Positions 16,208 to 21,977 of a stretch of DNA of 21,977 nucleotides are shown here, piece by piece; the stretch's first letter is position 1; each line of letters opens with the position of its first letter. Made by a program: the position numbers and the translations under genes. Under the pieces are notes generated by a model. It ran no database searches, was not told the origin of the DNA, and worked only from the letters and a program-made list of their open reading frames with translations. This stretch comes from HGM04593 sp045533955 (GTDB lineage Bacteria > Bacteroidota > Bacteroidia > Bacteroidales > Bacteroidaceae): contig JAZSIU010000092.1 in the NCBI GenBank assembly GCA_045533955.1, positions 1 to 21,977 on the forward strand, written 5' to 3'.

Positions 16208-17557
16208 TTAGCACATCTCGGCACGCAGTTTGTCGAGACCCTCACGCACAATGCGCTGAAGCTCGAGCTTCGACGAATCGACAAACTCGCAAAGTGCAAA
16301 GTCCTCGGGAGCAACCTCGTAGATGCCGAGCTCTTCCATCTTGTCGATATTGCCTGTGATGATGGCTTTTATAAGGTACTCGGGATAAATATCCATAGGG
16401 AACACCTTATCGTACTCGTTCGACATAATCATATGGCGCTCGCCACCCTTGATGCGTGCGTCAATAGTATATTCACGCTTGGGAGAGAGCCAGCTGAAGT
16501 AGCTGCGGCTTGTGCTGAACATCGAGAAGCGGGGAGCTATCCATCCGAACATCTCGTCGCCGTCCATAATCTCGGGAATTACAGTTACCTCGTTCGAGAA
16601 TGCGCCCAAGAAGCCGTCGGCTGCGGTCTTTTTGCCTGTGAGGACGTTACCGTCTATGATACGCAGCTCGTGCTCGTTGCTCAAACGGCCGTCGAGCAGT
16701 GTTGTGAGCTGTGCTCCAAGCACCACCTTGCTGTACGAGGGGTTTTTAACCTCGCTGCCCACAAGGGCCACGGTACGGGTAAAGTCAACCTTGCCTTTGT
16801 TAAAGAGGCGGCCGATGAAGATTACCTCTTCGGCACCGATAGTCCACACAATCTCGCCTTTGTTAACGGGTGCCACGTGGTTAATCTGCACTCCGACGTT
16901 ACCTGCGGGGTGAGGGCCTTTAAAAGCGGTGGTTGTAACGTTCTTTGCCACGTTCAGTGCGGTTGATTTCTGCTCGGTGCTTACTCCCAAATAAACGGGG
17001 GCGATACGCGACAAGGCGTCAAGTCCTGTCTGAAAATCATCCTCGTTACCCTTGAGTGCAACCTCAAAATCAACGGCCAAAGGCTTTGAATCGAATGCCG
17101 ATACAAAGATTGCTCTCGGGCTGTCCGTGGGGGTAGCAATCACATCATACGGTCTCTGACGCAGGAAGGCAAACAATCCGGCAGCAAGAAGGTCGGCTAC
17201 CACCTCCTCGGCCGAGAGTGAAAGAACATCCTTTGCCTTACACTCGACCGACTCGAATTTTCCGTCCGACTCTACTACTACGCTCAACACTCGTCTTCTC
17301 TCGCCACGGTTAACCGCAACAACTTTTCCACTCACCGGCGAAACAAATCGCAGTTGGGGGGCATTTTTGTCCACAAACAAGGCATCACCGGCCTTCACGG
17401 TATCCTCGGGCTTTACAACCACTTTAGGAGTAACTCGTGTAAAATCGGCGGGCATCAAGGCATACAGCTTGGCCGCACCAACTGATGTAAAATCAGTTGC
17501 GGGGGCGCCTTTTAGTTTGATATCCAATCCCTTAGAAATTTTTACGACTCTATGCAT
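16208..17557 (-). CDS. nqrA: Na+-translocating NADH:quinone reductase subunit A
   Basis: 449 residues, the expected length. NqrA is the cytoplasmic, cofactor-free subunit that docks on NqrB and contributes to quinone interaction. The N-terminal lipoyl-like segment is at about 45-90 (AGDALFVDK, SPVSGKVVAV). The motif FKGPHPAGNVGVQI, typical of NqrA, is at 212-225, followed by HVAPVNKGE. The C-terminal region ends with paired helices (430-449). First gene of the operon, 34 bases after a -7 box. No frameshift or missing motif seen. Confidence 0.97.
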   Translation of the reverse strand: MHRVVKISKGLDIKLKGAPATDFTSVGAAKLYALMPADFTRVTPKVVVKPEDTVKAGDALFVDKNAPQLRFVSPVSGKVVAVNRGERRRVLSVVVESDGKFESVECKAKDVLSLSAEEVVADLLAAGLFAFLRQRPYDVIATPTDSPRAIFVSAFDSKPLAVDFEVALKGNEDDFQTGLDALSRIAPVYLGVSTEQKSTALNVAKNVTTTAFKGPHPAGNVGVQINHVAPVNKGEIVWTIGAEEVIFIGRLFNKGKVDFTRTVALVGSEVKNPSYSKVVLGAQLTTLLDGRLSNEHELRIIDGNVLTGKKTAADGFLGAFSNEVTVIPEIMDGDEMFGWIAPRFSMFSTSRSYFSWLSPKREYTIDARIKGGERHMIMSNEYDKVFPMDIYPEYLIKAIITGNIDKMEELGIYEVAPEDFALCEFVDSSKLELQRIVREGLDKLRAEMC

Positions 17558-17832
17558 ATAATTTGAGTTACGTTAGTACATTATGTGGCGCAAAATTAAA
17601 GAATTTTTTCTTTATTATTATCATCATTTTGGAATAAAAATCCAAGTAAATAAAAAAAAGTTTATTTATTGTTAAAAAAGGCGCCTGCGATAATGGTGCG
17701 AGAAAACGCAAAACACCCATTAAATAAGACCGCGGAACAGCCTACGCACTGAATGCGCCGATAATTCTCGGCAGGGGATTATTTATGTTATCGTCTCCCC
17801 CTCACAAAAAAATAGTAACAACAAAATAGCAC
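17558..17832. other. Intergenic gap upstream of the nqr operon
   Basis: It holds the -7 box of nqrA at 17591-17598 and AT-rich leader sequence up to about 17680. From 17681 to 17832 the sequence is more mixed, and I found no gene or strong hairpin. Confidence 0.5.
17591..17598 (-). promoter_or_regulatory. Putative -7 box (TAATTTTG) of the nqr operon
   Basis: The minus strand reads TAATTTTG, a full match to TAnnTTTG, 34 bases before the nqrA start codon. No TTTG is found at the right spacing for a -33 box, so the call is moderate to weak. Confidence 0.4.
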
Positions 17833-17867
17833 AAAAAAAGGCAGCGTGCCTTTTAAAGCACGCTGCC
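17833..17867 (-). terminator. Rho-independent terminator of the 1259-residue secreted protein gene
   Basis: A perfect stem GGCAGCGTG (17840-17848) with CACGCTGCC (17859-17867) is followed on the minus strand by seven T residues. It lies 20 bases after the stop codon at 17888 and has the same stem as the terminator at 3924-3958. Confidence 0.88.
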
Positions 17868-17887
17868 CGTAATATTTGGATTGTCAA

Positions 17888-20800
17888 TTACTTAACAAGT
17901 ACCTTTTTAGTCTCAACTACGCCGTTAGCGTAAACAATCTTAACGATGTTAACGCCCTTAGCGGGAGCCGATGAAGAAGCACCACCTACTGTGTAGTAAG
18001 CTACTGAAACTACCTCATCACCCTCGGCTACAAGGTTCTCAATTGCTGTAGGCTCATAGTCAACCTTTATAAGACGCCACTGCGATGCGCCGGGAGCGCC
18101 CTCCCAGTAAACGAGGTTGCTGCCTGTACCGGCACCTGAACTGTGGCCGTTAGCGTGCAGACAATCACTCTTGTGAGATGCAATTGCAAAGTTGAAGTTA
18201 GAACCTGTTGCAGGAACTACAATGTAATCGCTGGGGAAGTCGGGAGAAAGGTCAATCTGTGTCGAGCGACCGTCAACCTCACCAATGTAGTAAGCTACCT
18301 CGGGCTCAGTTGTACCTACGGCACGGATTGTGTAGCACTGTGCAGCCTCTTCCTCTGTGATTGTACCGGCAGCAACAAGGTCGGGAACTACCGAGAAGGG
18401 ATCCTCCAAAGAGGGAGCAAAGTGGAAGTAGAACGATATGTCGTTCAGCTTAGTCTCCTTCCAACCCAATGTAGTACCATCGGCAGAAGCGTAAACCGAC
18501 TTAGTATGACCCTGCTGGTTGAAGAACTCAGCATAGCCCGACTGGATGCGGTAGTAACCGGGAACCATAGGATTCTTCTCGAGTGTCTCGGCAAGACCAA
18601 TCTTCTCGGCAAGAGCAGCAGCAGCGGCGGGAGCCTCTGCGAATGCAGAATCTGCTACAACAGCCTGACCCTTTGTATAAGCCTCCTCGAGCTCACCAAG
18701 GCTTGCTACGCAACCGGGATGGGGACCAACCTCAAGACCGAGGCCTGCAACGATACCAAGCATATTCTCCAACCAGTAGTAGTCGGGGTTATCCATAGTT
18801 ACCTTGTAAATCTGCCACTCACCCTCACCGTTAGCTTTGTTGAAGCAGAGTGAATCGCCCTTAGCATCGAGTACGCCCTCTGTATCCTTAGGTTGAGGAT
18901 CGGTTACGGCACGTGCTGCGAGGCCGCTGTACCAGTCCATATAAACCATATAAGGAGTCTCAACTACTCTCTCGGTGTCGTTAACGCCGTCAGCATCTGT
19001 ATCGAGGCTATCCTTTGTTACGCGACCTGCCTGCTCCTCATAGAGTACGAATGCACCCTCTGTAGATGCAGAAGCAACAGCCTTAATCTTAGCAGCCTTG
19101 CTCTTAGAAGCTGTAGCCGATACGAACTTAGCGTTCTCGTCCTCGGCCAATGTAGGCCAATACTTAGCAGTCGAGAGGCTTACGAATGTGTAAGTACCAT
19201 CGTCGTTCTTAACAATGCGATATACGCAGTTTGCACGAACAGCGGCCTCGTTGCTGTGGAAACGTGATGTACCAGCATAGAACTTAGCCTCACCGTCGGG
19301 CTCGCTCTTAACAATATTGCCTGTCTCCTCGTCCAATACGTTAACCGACTTGGTGTTAAGAAGACCCTTAACGATATAAAGACCTGTCTCGAGCTGAGCA
19401 ACGTCTGTTACCTGCTCACCAACGCGTACATTGTAAGGATTCTCGGCAAAGAGAAGAGGATCGTAACCTACACCAACCTCTGTGATGGCAATCTTCTTGG
19501 GGAAGAGTGATACTGCACCGTTAGATGTAGTCTTATCGCGGCTGTAAAGCTCAACTGTGAATGAGCTCATAGGCTCGGGGAATGTTACGTCGATGCAGAT
19601 GAACTCCTGAGGCTCGTTACCGCTCCAAGGTGAGTGATAGTAAGACTGTGTAGCAGAACCCTCGGTTCCAACTTTATCGCCCTGACCCCACTTACCGTCA
19701 ACAAGACGAGCAACAGTTGACTCGAAGCCCTCCTGTGTCTCGGTGTGGTTAGCCCAGAGAAGATCCTCGGTAAGTTCAATCTCGTTACCCTCGGCGTCGT
19801 AGAGTCTAAGCTCACCAAGAGCAATCATAGGCCAATCGCCACCATCGCCTGCTGTACCCAAGTGGCGCTCAAGGAATGTCAGACGGATACCGGGAACATC
19901 CTGATGAAGAACGATAGCCGATGAGTTCCAAACTGCGTTGTTGGGATATTGGGGATGTGTTGCAGCCGAGATGTCGCTAACGATTGTGGGGAATGTAGAG
20001 AACTTAAGAGCAGAACCCTTAAACTGCTCGATAAGAGACTCAATCTGAGAATAGAGGTTGTCAATCTGCTTGGGAGTGAGTGTCTCATAGCCACCCTCTA
20101 CCTCATTGGCTGCAACCTTTGCATTTTCAAGAATGTTTCTTGTAGCATCGGGCCACTTACCCTCGTCGGCTACTGTGTAGGGAGGGAATACAAACTCTGT
20201 TGTCTCCTCGAGCTCGCCGATAATGTCATAATACATATAAACGCGCTCTGACATATAGTAGCTGATTGCAAGTGAGAGCTCGTCCTTAGCTGCGAAGATA
20301 CCTGCAATGTTGTTCTCGGCAACAGCAGCCTCGGCAGCCTCAATAGCCAGCTCAAGGGCCTCTTTACCCTCATCACCGTAACCCTCGTGGTTGCCATACT
20401 GCTCAAGACGAGCCTTAGCATCGGCAATTGTGGGGTTGATTACGTTCTCGCAGATAGCTGCAACCGAGATGGGATCTACTGTACCCTCGGCAACAGAAGC
20501 CTTGTTGATTGCAAAGCCAAAGTCAACGGGGAGGTGGAATGAACCGTTCTCATAGTCCTCTGCCTCGAGAAGTGCCTTATCCTCGGCGCTGAACAATTTC
20601 AGACTACCGCGCATCTCGTAACCAACATAAACTGTAAGAGGCTCGGGAAGCTCTTCCCAAGCACCCTCAACATACTGTTTGTTGAGCTCGCAAGTAATCT
20701 CGTACTCGCCGTCGGGACGGAGTGAGAATGTGAACTCGCCGAGTGCAGAAGCTACGTCAGTAGCACGCTGCCAACCGTTTGCGCCGTTCCAACCGTCTGT

Positions 20801-21667
20801 CCAGTTGTCCGAGTTACCCCAATATGTACCAAGAACAGGCTGATAGATTACGTATGTGTTCTCTTTGTTACCGGGGATGAGCTGCATAATGTTCTTGGGA
20901 GTTGCCTCTGTAGCCTCGCCTGTGTCGTAACCGCTAAGAGCTACGTAAACGGCACCGGGACCAGTGAAGTTCTCCTCACCGTAAGAATACTCCATAGGCC
21001 CATCGGCATAGAATGTGAAGAGACCGGGCTCCTCGGCAAGAGCCTCGAGGTTGTTAACCTGCTCACCAAGCTCGAATTGGTACTCGCCATAAGGCTCACC
21101 AAATGCAACGCCAAGGGGCGAAAGACCTACAATCTGAGGTTTGTTAACGTGTTGATTGGGACGTGTATACCAAATAAGCTGGAAAGCGTCAACCGACTTC
21201 TCAAAAGAGAGCTCGATGTAGTGGAACTCACTGGGAGCATTATTACTCCAAGTTGAGTGGAAATAGTTGTTGAGATTACCGTCGTTAAGAGCGGGCATAC
21301 CTGCACCATCGTTACCGGCACCACCCATTGTGTTGTGGTCGGCGTTAGATGTTACAGAGTAAGGGATTGTGTCGCCGTTAGCGTCGAGAACAATCATCTC
21401 GGCCATAGCCCAGCAAGGACCACCACCCTTAATCTGGTTGGATGTACCGGTCTCAAGCACTGTGTAACGCACACCGTTTGTTCCGGGATGCGAGAAGAGC
21501 TTTGTTACCGCACGATACTGAGTAATCTGTGTACCGTTTACCTCGTGAGTAATCTGCTGGCCGGGAAGACCTTGAGCCAATGTATGACTCCACTCCTGGG
21601 CCGAAACACTTACTGCTGAGAGAAGTGCCAAAGCACCTGCGAAAAATAGATTTTTTCTCATAAACAT
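17888..21667 (-). CDS. Large secreted protein with two permuted discoidin-like domains, ricin-like region and sorting-type tail
   Basis: 1259 residues. Signal peptide 1-23 (cleavage after VSA). The first discoidin-like domain (about 45-190) has WAMAEM at 86-91 before DGNLNNYFHSTWS at 129-141. A beta region follows (200-360), then an FIVAR-like helical region (405-555). The second discoidin-like domain (about 575-735) has the same order: LGELRLYDAEG at 617-627 before a DG segment (657) and YYHSPWSGN at 676-684. Lectin-like beta modules cover 755-955 and include one thrombospondin type 3-like acidic loop (DTDADGVND, 889-897). A ricin-like region spans about 1035-1202. The tail 1205-1259 ends KVLVK but has a different body (YYTVGGA...KGVNIVK), another common variant of the sorting tail. 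Starts at 21667 or 21661 (MRKN) are both possible. Probably an exported binding protein; I see no catalytic domain. It does not share the plain discoidin order of its three relatives. Confidence 0.92.
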   Translation of the reverse strand: MFMRKNLFFAGALALLSAVSVSAQEWSHTLAQGLPGQQITHEVNGTQITQYRAVTKLFSHPGTNGVRYTVLETGTSNQIKGGGPCWAMAEMIVLDANGDTIPYSVTSNADHNTMGGAGNDGAGMPALNDGNLNNYFHSTWSNNAPSEFHYIELSFEKSVDAFQLIWYTRPNQHVNKPQIVGLSPLGVAFGEPYGEYQFELGEQVNNLEALAEEPGLFTFYADGPMEYSYGEENFTGPGAVYVALSGYDTGEATEATPKNIMQLIPGNKENTYVIYQPVLGTYWGNSDNWTDGWNGANGWQRATDVASALGEFTFSLRPDGEYEITCELNKQYVEGAWEELPEPLTVYVGYEMRGSLKLFSAEDKALLEAEDYENGSFHLPVDFGFAINKASVAEGTVDPISVAAICENVINPTIADAKARLEQYGNHEGYGDEGKEALELAIEAAEAAVAENNIAGIFAAKDELSLAISYYMSERVYMYYDIIGELEETTEFVFPPYTVADEGKWPDATRNILENAKVAANEVEGGYETLTPKQIDNLYSQIESLIEQFKGSALKFSTFPTIVSDISAATHPQYPNNAVWNSSAIVLHQDVPGIRLTFLERHLGTAGDGGDWPMIALGELRLYDAEGNEIELTEDLLWANHTETQEGFESTVARLVDGKWGQGDKVGTEGSATQSYYHSPWSGNEPQEFICIDVTFPEPMSSFTVELYSRDKTTSNGAVSLFPKKIAITEVGVGYDPLLFAENPYNVRVGEQVTDVAQLETGLYIVKGLLNTKSVNVLDEETGNIVKSEPDGEAKFYAGTSRFHSNEAAVRANCVYRIVKNDDGTYTFVSLSTAKYWPTLAEDENAKFVSATASKSKAAKIKAVASASTEGAFVLYEEQAGRVTKDSLDTDADGVNDTERVVETPYMVYMDWYSGLAARAVTDPQPKDTEGVLDAKGDSLCFNKANGEGEWQIYKVTMDNPDYYWLENMLGIVAGLGLEVGPHPGCVASLGELEEAYTKGQAVVADSAFAEAPAAAAALAEKIGLAETLEKNPMVPGYYRIQSGYAEFFNQQGHTKSVYASADGTTLGWKETKLNDISFYFHFAPSLEDPFSVVPDLVAAGTITEEEAAQCYTIRAVGTTEPEVAYYIGEVDGRSTQIDLSPDFPSDYIVVPATGSNFNFAIASHKSDCLHANGHSSGAGTGSNLVYWEGAPGASQWRLIKVDYEPTAIENLVAEGDEVVSVAYYTVGGASSSAPAKGVNIVKIVYANGVVETKKVLVK

Positions 21668-21763
21668 AAGTTTTAGTTAATAAATAAAGGTAATAGTATT
21701 CTGTTCAAAAATTTTACCACTTTTAAAAAAAAGAGTTTAAAAAGTCTAATTTATTCTAAGGGG

Positions 21764-21794
21764 CAAAAATATGACATTTTTTTCAATAAGCAAA
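21764..21794 (-). promoter_or_regulatory. Bacteroides-type promoter of the 1259-residue secreted protein gene
   Basis: The minus strand has TTTG at 21791-21794 and TATTTTTG at 21764-21771, with exact consensus in both boxes and a 19-base spacer. This is the best promoter in the window. The implied leader is about 90 bases. The inner end of the neighbouring IS30-type element begins about 40 bases upstream. Confidence 0.65.
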
Positions 21795-21835
21795 GAAAAA
21801 TCGACATAAATTAGCCACCCTTTATAGTTTTTAAG

Positions 21836-21977
21836 ACTTTCGCAGAGTCAACCAGCAAGTGCAACATTACGAAATAAATTTGTAAAAGCACTCCTTTGGT
21901 GTTGAAAATTTCAGTTTTTCTCTTGGTCTTTCGTTTAATTTGTATTGTGTTTTCTTTATTTTTCTGTCAGTAACGGT
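21836..21977 (-). mobile_element. Edge of an IS30-family insertion sequence (runs off the window)
   Basis: The transposase end at 21867-21977 is followed by a stretch at about 21836-21865 (ACTTTCGCAGAGTCAACCAG on the plus strand, then CAAGTGCAAC) that sits where the terminal inverted repeat should be. I cannot see the other end, so the exact boundary and the short target duplication are not defined. Confidence 0.6.
21867..21977 (-). CDS. IS30-family transposase, C-terminal fragment
   Basis: The last 36 codons of a gene that enters from the right edge are visible, ending with TAA at 21867. The peptide contains KLNERPREKLKF followed by STPKECF. This matches the conserved end of IS30-family transposases, which read N-x-RPRK-x-LG(F/Y)-x-(S/T)P-x-E-x-F. 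These enzymes are DDE transposases; the catalytic residues lie in the part outside the window. The gene points toward the secreted protein gene at 21667, in the same orientation. Whether the whole copy is intact cannot be seen here. Confidence 0.8.
   Translation of the reverse strand, partial: TVTDRKIKKTQYKLNERPREKLKFSTPKECFYKFIS

Noticed and set aside
11504..17557. An Rnf complex instead of Nqr
   Set aside because: The gene order A-B-C-D-E-F, the NqrF fusion of ferredoxin and FAD/NADH domains, and NqrA motifs fit Nqr; there is no RnfB or RnfC-type polyferredoxin.

Overview
The window looks like Bacteroidota, most likely a gut-type member of the Bacteroidales. The evidence is a complete six-subunit Na+-pumping NADH:quinone reductase operon, promoters of the Bacteroides type (-7 box TAnnTTTG), few Shine-Dalgarno sites, and large secreted proteins with MRKF-type signal peptides and short C-terminal tails ending in KVLVK. 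Coding DNA has intermediate G+C and the gaps are AT-rich. Every gene I can support is on the minus strand, so reading order runs from high to low coordinates.

Layout from the right edge: (i) 21867-21977, the C-terminal end of an IS30-type transposase whose element runs off the window; (ii) 17888-21667, a 1259-residue secreted protein with two discoidin-like domains; (iii) 17557-11504, nqrA-B-C-D-E-F, tightly packed, with a promoter box in front and a strong terminator behind; NqrC carries an extra N-terminal rubredoxin-like domain; (iv) 11121-8287, a second secreted discoidin protein (944 aa), followed by two copies of an 81-bp tandem repeat that separate its stop codon from its terminator; (v) 7853-7407 and 7149-6451, a divergent paralogue pair related to STM3941/PH-like proteins, one soluble and one membrane-anchored; (vi) 6124-3983, a third secreted discoidin protein (713 aa); (vii) 3639-1, a fourth and larger one (at least 1213 aa) with LamG-like, discoidin and chitobiase-type modules, cut by the left edge.

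The four secreted proteins form one family. They share the signal peptide start, a leader motif just before the start codon, and the discoidin domain. The three with a visible 3' end share a sorting-type tail and an almost identical terminator hairpin (GGCAGCGTG/CACGCTGCC). They probably make surface or secreted carbohydrate- or host-binding proteins, perhaps exported by a type IX-like route; that is inference. The NQR complex supplies the sodium motive force and sits in the middle of this cluster without an evident functional link.

The observations most worth following up are the rubredoxin-NqrC fusion, a changed residue in the NqrB flavin-attachment motif, the circularly permuted motif order in both discoidin domains of the 1259-residue protein, and the 81-bp repeat at the end of the 944-residue gene. 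I saw no tRNA, rRNA or CRISPR array.
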